Source of the DNA: Umbilicaria muhlenbergii
Lineage: Eukaryota; Ascomycota; Lecanoromycetes; Umbilicariales; Umbilicariaceae
DNA length: 64,000 bases
Assembly (NCBI GenBank): GCA_000611775.1
Contig: KK106982.1
Span: 6,442,495-6,506,494 of the forward strand
Direction of reading: 5' to 3'
Shown: positions 1 through 11,249 of the stretch, piece after piece
Layout: each line of letters begins with the position of its first letter
How positions within the stretch are numbered: the first letter of the stretch is position 1
Notes under the pieces: generated by a model
What the model saw: only the letters and a program-made list of their open reading frames with translations
The model's database searches: none
Told to the model about the DNA's origin: nothing
Program-made: the position numbers and the translations under genes

Positions 1-603
1 AGCTTTAAAGAACTACTCACTAGTTGCTCCGGGAGTATCGAAGCCGCACGGGGCACTACATATCAATATTTTGAACCGCAAGGGTTGTTACTACCTTTTC
101 TGCGTTTACGCCATGTTGGTTGACTTGGATGCTGAAGACAAGCAAATGGACCGATTATTTTTGCCACCCATCTCTAATTCTGCTTTCTGTCTCCGAGTCC
201 GGCTCCCCCGCTCCAGTTCTGGCTCCCCTCGCTCCAATAACACCGGGAAGAGGACAGATGCACAAGAGACGTGAAAGCGAGAAGGAATAGATGGAGGGAT
301 GAAGGCATTTGAGAGGACATAGACGGGGACTGCGATGAAAGCCGGTGGCGAGCCAGACCCAGGTCCGAAGGGTCAAGCAAGGTGCGTCCAGATCAGAAGT
401 CAATATATTAATACTAATAAACTTTTATTAATAATTTTATCTTTATATTCTTCAGATATTGTGCAATATCAGTGCTTATTACGTATAAGCTTTTTATAAT
501 TTATTCTTTACACATAGTAATTGTTAGGGACTGTTACACATCAGCAAAAGGATCCCACTTTTACATGTGAACCCCGTCTACAGACTGTTACTCTGGAATC
601 ATC
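1..603. other. Intergenic, gene-less left edge
   Basis: No supported gene. Positions about 400-540 form a clearly AT-rich patch with TTAATA/TATTAA palindromic words, directly upstream of the acetyltransferase gene. It could be promoter sequence or the remnant of a small repeat. Short open frames on both strands show no recognisable domain. Confidence 0.5.
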
Positions 604-1546
604 ATGCCTATTGAAATAACCTCCCTCACCGAGGCAGACATCCCCGGGGCAATTGAAACGATCCAGCAAGCTTTCGCCGACGACCCTTATAACCGTTGGG
701 TGTTTAACGACCGCTCCAAAGTCCGTCTTTGCTTCTTTCATATCCATCACATGCCCGCCCCGCTCTGATTCCTCCGTATAGTTTTCTCTTGCTCGTAACC
801 GTGTCTCTCTTCGGATCCGTTGCCTCTGGGGCATTCACAATGCGCTGTTCTTCGTCGCTAAAGACACATCTTCCGATGACAGGGATAAGGTCCTCGGTAC
901 CGCGATGTGGATGCCTCCTAGACCAGCTGATAAGCGGGAAAGCTGGGATGAGTGGCTCCAGCGTTGGTGGCTGTGGTTGAGGCAGGTTGGGATGAATGCT
1001 TGGTGGGGGAGGGGTGGGCTGAACGTGAAGGTAAGGTATTTCAACGCCAGTGAAGTTCTTACAACAAGCATGCAAAACTGCCGCGTGAACGGCGTGGGGC
1101 CGACAGGCATCAGCTGTGACCATGCTTTACTGACTTAGGGCTTTCGCTGGGTAGCGTTACTACATCTGGAAGACCAGCCAGGCTCTTCTTCAGAAATCCA
1201 TTTGGACGGACCCGCAAGGCTATTATTTCTGCAACATTGTTACGGTTCTCCCCAGTGAACAGGGAAAGGGGATCGGAAAGTCGCTTTTCAAGGCGGTGAC
1301 GGATCGAGCGGACGAGAAAGGCAGGAGGTGCTACCTAGAGTCCAGCCGAGACGAGCCAAATGTCAAGATCTACGAGAAGATGGGGTTCAAGATGGTCAAG
1401 GAGATGGAATGTGACGACGAAGGGGATGTATGCAAGGTAGGCGTCGCCGACGAAGGAAGCTCAACAGCGCGGGGCTGAGGCTGATCAGGTCACAGCTTTT
1501 TTGCATGATCAGGGAGCCACAGCCTATCAAGCGCGACCCGCGGTGA
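604..1546 (+). CDS. GNAT-family N-acetyltransferase (4 exons)
   Basis: Predicted acetyl-CoA-dependent N-acetyltransferase of unknown substrate. I join exons 604-720, 782-1030, 1155-1436 and 1496-1546; all junctions are phase 0 and give about 232 aa. The protein opens with MPIEITSLTEADIPGA, a typical start for small fungal GNAT proteins. The acetyl-CoA loop reads EQGKGIGKSLF (Q-x-x-G-x-G type), followed by the usual C-terminal NVKIYEKMGFK strand. The last exon, ending MIREPQP..., restores a C-terminus usual in this family. Reading past the third donor site instead gives an unrelated tail ending at 1478. The middle is tryptophan-rich (DEWLQRWWLWLR). The family call is firm from the motifs; the substrate cannot be read from sequence. 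The second acceptor (1154) was chosen over a closer AG because it restores the RYYIWKTSQ frame. Confidence 0.8.
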
Positions 1547-2267
1547 GCTTTTGACGGTCTTTATTAGGCAGGGAGTGGAGATGTCGGCAGTCGTGCTTTG
1601 GATGTAGAATACGATGTTCTACCTAGAGAGCGCTGAAGCACAAGCTTGAGGACTGGATACATTCTGGATAGACCTACAACCAGTATTGCCCTAGTAAGTA
1701 TGGAGAGGACATGAAGATGAGAAGTCTGTGTCCGCTGCAACTAACCCCTAATTCAGCTGGCTAGACGATCCCCGGGCATGGAAGTGAGAAGCCATCGCCG
1801 TCGCAGAGATGGCTAGGCGTAGACATGTAGGGAATACTATGATAGCAGTGAGTCAAGACCGAGCGAGACCGTACTCGCTGGCGAGAGCAACTGAAAGTGT
1901 ACCCGTCGAGGCATAAAGGTATGATTTCCTCCATGAAGCTACCCATCCAGAAAATATTGCTAGTTCGTGATGGGATGAAATTTGATGTTCGCAACAACGT
2001 AGATGTATACACAGTCAAAGCAAGACTTACTGTAGCTCGCCGTGAAATCAATAACATCAGCCTCTTATATTCCAGGTTTAAGGCATCGTAAGATCTTACC
2101 TGATTAGAAGATCAGAGAACCCCGGCGCCCTGTGGGGCTGCTAGCGCAGTCCTCGGGTCTTTCCTTGGTTTGCAATGTTTGCCCGCGCGTGTTATTTACA
2201 TCATCCCTAATTATGCCCTGATATTACCGAGGACTGGACTATTCATGTCCTGTGAGCCGCTGTCAAG
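1547..2267. other. Intergenic region upstream of MGM1
   Basis: No gene seen. Short frames on both strands (for example 1761-2057 minus) lack recognisable motifs. It presumably contains the 3' end of the acetyltransferase transcript and the MGM1 promoter. Confidence 0.5.
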
Positions 2268-5203
2268 ATGAGCGCGAGGATATCCTCCTCGCGCCTTGCG
2301 CCTTTGACTAGGCGGGGCCTACTCTACGCACACGTTGTGCGCCGCTCAGCGCATGAATACGCTTCTAATAGCGGAGGATTGTTACGTTCGACGGCCACTC
2401 TACGATATGGCAGGCGGCGAGGTTGGCCGTTTGGAGCCTATGCCGTGCACAATGTGCCGGCGGTGCGCACGATATCGTTCGCCAGAATCCTGCCCCAGTT
2501 GGCCATGAAACTTGTCAGGATACCGGCGATGTTTGGGGGTGCTATGATTGCTGGGTTAGTCTACCTGCAGTATCAGGCTACTCGTATGTTCCTATAAAGA
2601 CTCGATACTCATGTATTTTGCTGACCGTCGCCTTCTCCAGAGGCCGGTAACTACGCCATCGATGTGTTCCGACGAGCAGGGGAAACAGCCAAAGGAGCGG
2701 CGGGAAGCTTCTTTGGTGGCGCGAAAGATGTAGCGGAGCAGACAATGAGTGGATGGGAGCGGACAAAGCAGAATATTGAACTACCGGAATGGCTCCAGAG
2801 AATAATGAGGACGGATGAAGCATCGTCGTCGGACATTGGGGGCTCGTCGAGCGGCGGAGGAGGATCATCAAAACAAAGTGGGTCCGGTACTGCAGCAGCA
2901 GCGGCAACAGGTGCGGCCTTTGGCTATACACAGTCGCCCGAGGACGATGAGCGGTCAGGAGAGCAGATCGCCAGAGATGATCAAATGATGGTCCTGACCA
3001 AGAAGATGATCGAAATACGAAGCATATTGCAGACCGTGGGCCAATCGAATGCCTTAACGTTGCCCTCTATTGTCGTCATCGGTTCCCAATCGTCCGGGAA
3101 AAGCTCGGTTCTGGAGGCCATAGTAGGGCATGAGTTTCTGCCAAAGGGCTCGAATATGGTCACTCGACGTCCGATTGAGCTTACTCTGATCAATACACCG
3201 GACGCTCATGCCGAATACGGCGAGTTTCCCGCTCTAGGCCTAGGTAAGATCACGGATTTCTCTCATATCCAGAAGACTTTGACGGACCTCAATCTGGCCG
3301 TGCCCGTGGCGGACTGTGTCTCGGACGATCCAATTCAGCTTTCAATATACTCGCCAAATGTACCTGACCTCTCCTTGATCGACCTACCAGGCTACATCCA
3401 GGTCTCGGGGCTCGATCAACCGCCAGAGCTGAAGCAGAAGATTGCGGACCTCTGCGATAAATATATTCAACCACCCAACGTAATCCTTGCAATCTCTGCC
3501 GCCGATGTCGACTTGGCGAATTCAACTGCATTACGTGCTAGTAGAAGGGTTGATCCACGAGGCGAGCGGACCATCGGTGTAGTGACGAAGATGGATCTCG
3601 TTGATCCGCAACGAGGCGCGAGCATTCTTGCGGATAGGAAATATCCTTTACGGCTTGGTTATGTTGGCGTCGTATGCCGGGTCCCGCAAACTACAGGGCT
3701 GTTTTCACGAGGCAACGGGAATATCACAAGTGCCATCACCAAAAACGAGAATGCATACTTTTCAGCACATTCTCGAGAGTTCGGACAAGATTCACAACTT
3801 GCAGTGGGCACTTCTACACTGCGGAAAAAGTTAATGCATGTTCTAGAACAGACAATGGCCTCTAGCCTGCAATCAACGAGCGATGCCATCCAACAAGAGT
3901 TGGAAGAAGCTACCTATGAGTTCAAAGTCCAGTACAACGACCGGCCATTGAGTGCAGAATCTTACCTCGCCGAAAGCCTCGATGCTTTCAAGCATTCATT
4001 CAAGGAGTTCGCCGAGCAATTCGGCCGGCCACAAGTGCGTGAGCTGCTAAAGGAAGAGCTCGATCAACGGGTCTTGGATCTCTTGGCACAACGATACTGG
4101 AACAAACCTATCAACGACCTCACACCCTCTCCACCCGAGCTGGATCCTCTCAGCGACCTCCCCAAAGCTGACCCCGACTCGCTGTACTGGCACCGCAAAC
4201 TCGACGCCTCGACATCTACGCTTACGAAACTTGGCATTGGCCGTCTGGCCACCACCGTCGTCGCCAACGCCCTCCAATCCCACATCGACCGGCTCATCTC
4301 ATCCTCGACGTTTGCTTCCCACCCATTCGCGCGTCAAGCCATCACCGAAGCCGCATCCGCCATCCTGAACGAGCGTTTCTACAACACCAGCGACCAGGTC
4401 GAAAACTGCATCAAACCATACAAATACGAGATCGAAGTCGAAGATGTCGAATGGGCCAAAGGAAGAGAAAACGCAGCCGGCATGCTGAAGAACGAGCTCA
4501 AAGCCTGCGACGCCGCCGTCCGCCACGTCGAAGACACCGTCGTGGGGGGGAAGCGGAAACTCAGAGACGTCATGGGCTTTATCGAACGCGTGCGCAAGGG
4601 AGAAGTCGTTCTTGAAGGCGACGGCACGGGCGGCGCCGGGGGGTTTAGCGCCGAGTTGTTGGCTAGAGGTATGAACATCTCTATACACCCCACCCTCTCC
4701 TACTTCCTCTTTGCATCGAATCCAAACCCCCGTCTCACTCCCCGACAGGTCGCGAAGCGCTCTTCCTCCACGACCGCGCCTCCATCCTCCGCATGCGCCT
4801 CTCCGCGCTCAAATCCCGCCCCTGCGCCTCCCCCCGCCACAAATACTCATGCCCGGAAGTCTTCCTCGACGTCGTCGCCGACAAACTCACCTCGACCGCC
4901 GTGCTCTTCCTCAACGTCGAGTTGCTTTCCGAATTCTACTATAATTTCCCGCGGGAGCTGGATGCCAGATTGGGGCGGGGACTGGGGCGGGATGAGGTGG
5001 AGAGGTTCGCGAGGGAGGATCCAAGGGTCAGGGGGCATTTGGATGTGATAAGGCGGAAGGAATTGTTGGAGTTGGTTTTGGGGAAGGTTAGGGGGGTTAG
5101 GGGTTTGGAGGATAGGAGGGAGGGGGAAGTGAGGGGGGGGAAGGAGGAGGGAAGGGAGAGGGAGAGGGAGAGGGAGAGGAAGAAGGGGTGGGGGTTATTT
5201 TAA
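2268..5203 (+). CDS. MGM1: Mitochondrial inner-membrane dynamin-like GTPase (Mgm1/OPA1)
   Basis: Large GTPase that drives inner-membrane fusion and cristae shaping in mitochondria. Exons 2268-2583, 2641-4668 and 4749-5203 total 2799 nt, giving 932 aa, close to the family's usual size. The N-terminus is rich in Arg/Ser and suits a matrix-targeting presequence, followed by a hydrophobic segment at about residues 80-101. An Ala/Gly-rich stretch near 188-200 is a candidate for the rhomboid-cleaved region. GTPase motifs are complete: GSQSSGKS (G1, ~253-260), DLPG (G3, ~353-356) and TKMD (G4, ~421-424). The third exon restores the conserved GREALFLHDRASILRMR region; without that splice the frame runs into a Ser/Pro-rich out-of-frame tail ending at 5048. 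The last ~40 residues are an odd Arg/Glu/Gly-rich tail (a run of RE dipeptides) encoded by almost pure purine sequence, unlike the conserved body. Family assignment is secure; the exact end of the functional protein is less so. Confidence 0.92.
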
Positions 5204-6434
5204 GGGAAAGGGGAGGGGAGGGGAAGATGTGCTGTTTGGCGTTGGGCTGGGGGGCATTGGGAGGCGTGGGTTATGGGATATCTCTATCCTTGAAGCGTTT
5301 GTATCTCTCTACTTTTAGGGACGGGGCTGTTTTGATACAGATTCATAAAACACAAGGCATCATACAAAAAAAACACCCCACTTTTTGCACATTGTTGTGA
5401 TACCCAGTTGTACATTCGTTGACAATCAAGCGGGCGGGTCGGGCTCGCCCTATCTACTCATACCGGCCCCACCACCTCGAATGCCCTGTCCCTCCACTAT
5501 TACTTTGCGTGTGAACCATTGGGCAGACTGGGCAAGATGGCACAGGGGACCATGGTGAAAGCGGCAGCAGCAGCGGACAGGCCAACGGTCATTCAAATCA
5601 GGTCAGGTTCGCGAGGACAGGGTCTACCGGGTTGGGCATGGCAGAAGCTTCGAGTCGTGTTCGTGGGTGGCGACCAGGGAGGCGGGAATGAGCACTGCCT
5701 GCGTGCGGATGTGGACGGGATCTGGATAGAGTCGTTTTGGGGGGTAGAGGGGATTGGGGGGCATGAGGCAGGTGCTCGTGGCGGGATTGGCGGTGGGTTG
5801 GAGATAGAAATGTAGGTACGAGCGGAAGGTTGTTCTTGAGGTTGCTGTACGGGTGGACGGTGTCGGTGGTATACTCTTTCGAGGTGGCAAAAAGAGAGGT
5901 TTGAATATTGGTATATGTGCATGTGTGAGATAGTATATCCAATAATGATGGGACATCTAGATAGGTACTTGTAGAACCGGGTTTCGAGGTTTATCAAGAT
6001 TGATGTTCGATCTCGCCATGACCGGTTATTGTCGCCACACATGGTACACTTCTTTCTTAGCAGTGAAAGGGTTGACGATTGGTATACGTGCACGTATGAT
6101 AATCGTATCCAATGGGACCTCAAGGTTGTCTACATATTCTCTCTCGAGAGCTGTAAATAAATCGATATTCAGTTCGGATCATGACGGAGGGCCGGCACAG
6201 GTTATACTCCATCTCCACAGCAAAAGCATTGAATAGCCGTGTGTACGTGATATGTACAATGACGTCCAACCGGACGTCGAAAATGCCTCATCAGGAAGGG
6301 TGGTGACCGATGCAACGACGATCCCAAACTTTGTGCGAGGGTAAGGTACGGCACAGGGTCTGTGTGACTGGAGCTTAATCGAGTGCCGAACGCCGGATGA
6401 GGTCAGCTTTCCCGGCAAGCCTTCCAAGTTCAGA
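5204..6434. other. Intergenic region with degenerate tandem array
   Basis: No gene supported. Overlapping minus-strand frames at 5593-6123 are low in recognisable content and are probably chance. The second half holds three diverged tandem units, listed separately. Confidence 0.5.
5855..6320. repeat. Degenerate tandem repeat, period about 163 bp, three units
   Basis: Three similar blocks start near 5855, 6018 and 6181. Units 1 and 2 align through GTCG...GGTATAC/GGTACAC...CTTTC, then TTGGTATAYGTGCAYGTRTGA, then a TATCCAAT...GGGAC block. Unit 3 keeps the order but is more diverged. Many differences are C/T or G/A transitions, as expected for old repeats mutated by cytosine deamination. Alignment was by eye; unit edges are approximate. 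Confidence 0.5.
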
Positions 6435-6440
6435 TGGGCC

Positions 6441-7181
6441 TTGTCTCAGTCAGCTCAGCCCCTACTAAAGCTTAGGCGTGGCGCAATTGCGCACTAGGCA
6501 AAATCAGGTAATTTTTGCTTAAGCCTGTAGGGTCTGAGCCCGTAATACACAAAACAGGGAGTCAACACGTTCGCAAATTTTTCATCAACAGTTCAACTAC
6601 ATTCATAAATCAATCACATCAGCTATGAAGAAAGTAATTGATGCAATCTATAACCTACATACTACATAACAAGATCTGTAAGTTGAAGATCCTTAATCCT
6701 CACTACTTCTGTGTCTACTGACTGATTCAGGTTTTTGTTCATTGACCACTTACTTCATGACCCTCATCTGTCATCTTGAATCTTTGAGTTATCCTTATCA
6801 AACTCCTGTCGCTGCTTCATTATTGTCAAATCTATGGTTGAGTCTGACTGATTATTGGATGTTGTCTTGTTGAGTCAGTTAGACTGTGCCTGAGGTCCTT
6901 TTTGCAGTGTATTTCAGAGAAGTTGTCACACACATACTGCAGCGCATGAACACTTGCATAATTGTATAAGAGCTTACATAACTGTATAAGGACTTGCATA
7001 ACTGTATAAGCACATATGAGTAATTAAGGTACCTTAATCAATACCGTGCTAACCAGTGTAATCTATTAACCGAATGGATTGACAGAGAATTTATGCGAAT
7101 CCTGAGCTCCAGCCGCCGTGGCGCAGCCATGAGCTAAGCCAAAAAAGCGTAGTGTCACAAGTCTGAGCCGACTGAGACAAG
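6441..7181. mobile_element. MITE-like non-autonomous DNA element with TIRs and target duplication
   Basis: The left end reads CTTGTCTCAGTCAGCTCAG (6441-6459). The right end, on the opposite strand, reads CTTGTCTCAGTCGGCTCAG (7163-7181), an 18/19 match. The element is flanked by a direct repeat ATGGGC at 6435-6440 and 7182-7187, consistent with a 6-bp target-site duplication. The 741-bp interior is AT-rich, has no coding frame of note, and contains a near-terminal palindrome GCGCAATTGCGC (near 6481) and a 20-bp triplet repeat. Without a transposase it would be non-autonomous. A 6-bp duplication is not typical of the commonest fungal superfamilies, so I leave the superfamily open. Confidence 0.7.
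6952..7011. repeat. 20-bp repeat, three copies, inside the MITE-like element
   Basis: Three adjacent 20-bp units of the form RCTTRCATAAYTGTATAAG plus one base start at 6952, 6972 and 6992. They lie in the right half of the 741-bp element and could be subterminal transposase-binding repeats. Confidence 0.65.
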
Positions 7182-9198
7182 ATGGGCCTGGGCCAGAAGC
7201 TTGGATTGGCCCGACGGGGTCCTCAGACGGGCGGCTTTCTAGCCCAGATGACCGTAGTGGTCAGTCAGTGGCTGTGAAAGCGTGCGTGGATCGGCGGCAG
7301 CGTGGTGACAGTGTGGTAAGGGATTCGGGTCCGAGTCAGGGAAGGTTATGCTGCTATGCTGTGCATGGATGGATGTTGATGGGGGTTTTTGCAGAGCCAA
7401 GCTCTTTCCCGATCCTGCCTACCTTCCTTCCTTGCCTGAGAAGGGAGGAGAAGGGGGGAGTTACTTCCCTTAGGCTCAAACCGGTGCGGCAATTGGGTTC
7501 TTAGATCAAGCCGGAGGTGTCTCCGTCACTGCAAAGCGTGGAATGCGCTGTTGCGCGTGGGCCTGCTCGCATCGCACCAAGGCGGGGTAATCGTGCCTTA
7601 CCTCGTAGGGGACATCCTGGAGGCGGCCGCTATAATGCCTCATTTTGTGTAGAGCCAAGTTTCAGTGTTGCTTCATACGCAGCTACCACCGACTCCGGAG
7701 TAAGTGCACGCATAGCTATTTAGCCACGCTGGCCTTTGATTTCCTTAGGAGTTGGGTCCAAAAGGTCGCTGAAAGGTCACGGATTGGTCGTTCATGCGCA
7801 AGCTACTACTCCGATAGGAAGACATACCCGAGTTCGGCAGGACCCCTCCTGTGCCGGGATAGCTTGCATGAGACGTTGTGTGCTGGGTCCAAAGGCGTTC
7901 GCAAGACATTCTCCCAATACGCATGGTGTTCTTTCTGTTCCATACGGTCGGTACAACTGCTATCGAGGGCGGTGATACTGGAAGAAAGTTGTGAATAATA
8001 AGGTTGAGGCCGGTACCGGTCAAATTACAACTGACTCTCTCCCCGACACCGCCACTTGCGTCCTGGCTGAGACGCAAGCGCCCCGTACGCTTGTTCTCTG
8101 CACGCAGAGCAACACATTCTTATCTGATACTCGAGGTCGACATTGAAAAGAATTCACAGTGGGGTCAATGGCATCAGTGGCGTACTCCGAGTCCATCGTA
8201 CTTTGTGAAAGATGAATTCCTTCGCTCTTAGGTGTTGTCGACTCCAAAGGGGCCAGCAAATACCGTAACAAAGCGCAGAGGACGTGATTTTGATTGTCAA
8301 GGCCACGTCGTCTGCATGCTCATATTCCGCGGTAGGAAGCGGGCGGGCTGCCACGAACCGCGTCTGTATGCTCTCTTCACCATCTCGAACCCAGCCTCGG
8401 GTGGCGAGGTTGAAACCATTAGCTGGATACTCGTGCTCGTAGCTTCAGGGGAATTCGATGAGCTTTCTTAGTGCTGAAACGATTGGTAAGCAAGCTCAAG
8501 ACTAGGATCCAGGCGTGGCAGGCCGATGGAAGGATCGTGTACGTTGTACGAGTACTGTGGTATTTTGTCACCATTTCGCTCCCGCTTCGCGATGCTTCTA
8601 AGCTGCCTTAAGCCTTGCGACGGGGAAGCTCCGTTCGATTCGATGGCGGTAAGGTACCTTTAGTGCCGGAAGCGACGCTTCCCGGTGGAGATGGAAAACA
8701 GCATCGCAGATGGGAATCTCAAATGCCATGATGATCAACATCTGGAGGCGAGGCCTGAGGGGGACCTTCGTGCTCATTGGTTGGCAAGACTCTCCGGTGG
8801 TGGCTAGGGAGGTACATGAGAAACTCTCCCAATCCGACGTGAAGCTCTAGTGGCTTAGCGAAACTAAGGTAATCACCGCGCCCTTAGTGTATGGCTGCGG
8901 CGATTGCTCCGGCCAAATCTCGATCTGGAGCAACAGTCAGTCGCGGTCTAGACCGCAATCGGGTAGCGCATATACTGGCACCCCCTCTATTGTGGCCGTG
9001 TAGAGGACAATCGCACATGCAATTCCCCGTCTGTTTGGCAGCCTGGTAGCTGGGTAGCCACGGCGCTTGGGCTTCTTCGCAATTGTGCAAGGGTACAAGT
9101 GCACAGAGTGACCGGTGGCAGTCGCATTGCCCAGTCGCGTTGTCCACTTCTCTGTCGCCAGTGTCACCAGAACACCGCGAGAGAGTGCAGGGAGACGT

Positions 9199-9210
9199 GA
9201 GGGCGAGGGC

Positions 9211-9240
<30 letters not shown>
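9199..9240. repeat. Hexanucleotide minisatellite (GAGGGY)7
   Basis: Seven perfect 6-bp units: two GAGGGC then five GAGGGT. Strongly G-rich on the plus strand. Confidence 0.9.
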
Positions 9241-9241
<1 letters not shown>

Positions 9242-9328
9242 AAACGCACGATAAGAGCGGCGCTGTGTGGGGCGCTTCCAATCCACAAAACGTGTGCGGA
9301 GGGGAAAGCGTCCAAGGCTACGGGGAAG

Positions 9329-9373
9329 CATCGCTGCCATCGCTGCCATCGCTGCCATCGCTGCCATCGCTGC
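9329..9373. repeat. 9-bp minisatellite (CATCGCTGC)5
   Basis: Five consecutive perfect copies of CATCGCTGC, about 90 bp after the GAGGGY array. Confidence 0.9.
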
Positions 9374-9920
9374 TGCGTGAATGCATGTGCACCAATCAGA
9401 CGGCGAGCCTATTTGGCGGAGAGCGCTCCGGTTGGCATGGCGGTACCTGAACCATGGCAGATCTGCTCTCTTGGATTAGAAAACCTATCCCATGCCCAAT
9501 TGCCCTTGTTCAACCGTTGATATATCTGTGCCCGTGCGCCAACTCTGCACACTTGAACATTCTTCGACCTGCCCGACGTGCATTCCGTCTTGTCATTCTT
9601 CCTCCTCAAACACCGTGAACAACAAACCCCTCCGGCCGATCCTCCGTGCTTGTTGGAACGCCACCATCATCCCACGACGAGCTGAGGGCCGCGATAAACC
9701 CCTCTTTGTAACTCGATCGGAACGACACTAGCTGGAACAGACTCGAAGATCTGGACTTGCTGAGATGTCCGTCTGGCTTGACTGAATCAAGCGAGCTTCA
9801 ACCGCAATCGTCCATCTACGGAGTTACCTCCGGTATACCAAACGGGAGTGCTCAGACATCAGACCGAATATCCAGATAACCTCTTCCTACCCTTCCGATA
9901 CACCAATCGATCTCTTCGAG

Positions 9921-11249
9921 ATGACGGCGGCAACCCACTCTTACATGCCGTCGGACATGCTCCAGATCACTCCTGGGTTTTTCACTGCAGCGATCGCTGC
10001 CGCTGACGAGAATGAGAACCCATTCGAGAACTCGTTCAAGGTCGGAAACGCCGTAATCGAGCAAAGCAAAGAGCAGCAACAACTGTGTGAAGAAGGAGCA
10101 CATCGCGATGGTAACAGCTTTCTGCGGGCGTTGAATGGTGGCGACTTCTCACCGCTTTTCGGATTCTCGCCACGCACAAGTCCAGCACCCTACATCAATA
10201 CCCAATTCCTCTCATCGGGCAGCTATAACCCACTGCACGGCTCGAGCCTTACTCCTTCATCTGCATGGCCTACACCGAAGCTGGAGAAGACACTCCAGTA
10301 TGCTCAAGCCCCCGTCATTTACCGCCAAGAGCCATCACCGCCAAATTCCGCCGACCGCTCGCCCGAAAACTGGCTGTTCAATGACTATCCGCTGCTGCAG
10401 CCGGTGCATTCTCCTCTACATGCCATTCTTACTCAAAATATTCCTCAAGAGACGCGCGCACAGTACGGCCAGGTTACTCCACCAGACGATCGCACTCCAG
10501 TCATCTTCGCACATCAGCACCCACTGCAACAGGTACAACCCTCAGTAGAGCCACAACTCGCCACCATTGGCAAGCGTAAACGAACTCTTCAGTCGAACAA
10601 CGATGTCGCACAAGCCACCCCGGCAAAACGTTCTCGCAAGAACGCGAAGCTGGGTTCTCCGGACCAATCGTCGATGCCAGAAAACAAGCCCGAAGACGCC
10701 AAACGCTCGAAATTCCTCGAGCGCAATCGAGTCGCTGCGTCCAAATGCCGTCAGAAGAAGAAAGAGTGGACATCAAACCTCGAGAGCCGTGCCCGAGAGC
10801 TGCAAAACAGCAAAAACCAGCTGGTCGTGATGGTGAACTCGCTCAAAGAAGAGGTGCTGTTTCTGAAGGGAGCGCTACTTCAGCATACCGGTTGCGGGTG
10901 TACGAAAATTCGAGACTATTTGAGCCACGAAGCCCATGTATTGGCAGGACCGGCCAGCTCCGAGGTCTTCAAGAGCGCCGCGAGTCCGGTGAGATCGGCG
11001 CCATCGAGTCGGGTCGGCAGTGTCTGCGCCCCGTCAAACCACGAGAAGTCGAGGAGTGCCAGTCTTGAGGACGACATAGGATCCGCCTCACCGGCAGGAG
11101 AGCAAATGATAGACGAAGCCGATGGGCCACCTTCTCCACCCGCCAAGTTCAAGACCGAGGAGGAACTCGAGGCGTTGTTGACGAGCCAGCTGGTGCAGGA
11201 CACGAGCGAGGAAGGAATCGCAGCGCGTGCCAAGTCATTGGCAAAGTAA
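9921..11249 (+). CDS. CREB/ATF-type bZIP transcription factor
   Basis: Single-exon gene, 442 aa. A basic region (KRSKFLERNRVAASKCRQKK, ~residues 258-280, with the N-x7-R signature NRVAASKCR) leads into a leucine-zipper coiled coil (LESRARELQNSKNQL...). The HTGCGCTKIRDYL segment after the zipper is usual in fungal Atf1/AtfA-type proteins. An NPFENSF motif near residue 34 resembles the N-terminal NPFEQSF block of that group. Such factors act in the nucleus downstream of stress MAP kinases in osmotic and oxidative stress and in spores; that role is inferred from the family. The rest is Ser/Pro-rich and low in order. The start is the first ATG in the frame and precedes the conserved N-terminal block. 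AtfA-like versus a diverged paralog cannot be settled here. Confidence 0.85.
   Translation: MTAATHSYMPSDMLQITPGFFTAAIAAADENENPFENSFKVGNAVIEQSKEQQQLCEEGAHRDGNSFLRALNGGDFSPLFGFSPRTSPAPYINTQFLSSGSYNPLHGSSLTPSSAWPTPKLEKTLQYAQAPVIYRQEPSPPNSADRSPENWLFNDYPLLQPVHSPLHAILTQNIPQETRAQYGQVTPPDDRTPVIFAHQHPLQQVQPSVEPQLATIGKRKRTLQSNNDVAQATPAKRSRKNAKLGSPDQSSMPENKPEDAKRSKFLERNRVAASKCRQKKKEWTSNLESRARELQNSKNQLVVMVNSLKEEVLFLKGALLQHTGCGCTKIRDYLSHEAHVLAGPASSEVFKSAASPVRSAPSSRVGSVCAPSNHEKSRSASLEDDIGSASPAGEQMIDEADGPPSPPAKFKTEEELEALLTSQLVQDTSEEGIAARAKSLAK

Larger units (their letters stand above)
7188..9920. other. 2.7-kb gene-poor region upstream of the bZIP gene
   Basis: I find no gene I can support. Short frames exist (for example 7645-7998 plus, 9083-9520 plus), but they lack domains, and some owe their openness to simple repeats. 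The part close to 9920 is probably the promoter and 5' leader of the bZIP gene. Confidence 0.5.

Noticed and set aside
5593-6123. Minus-strand 176-codon frame
   Set aside because: No domain, overlaps the degenerate tandem array, and sister frames are equally open.
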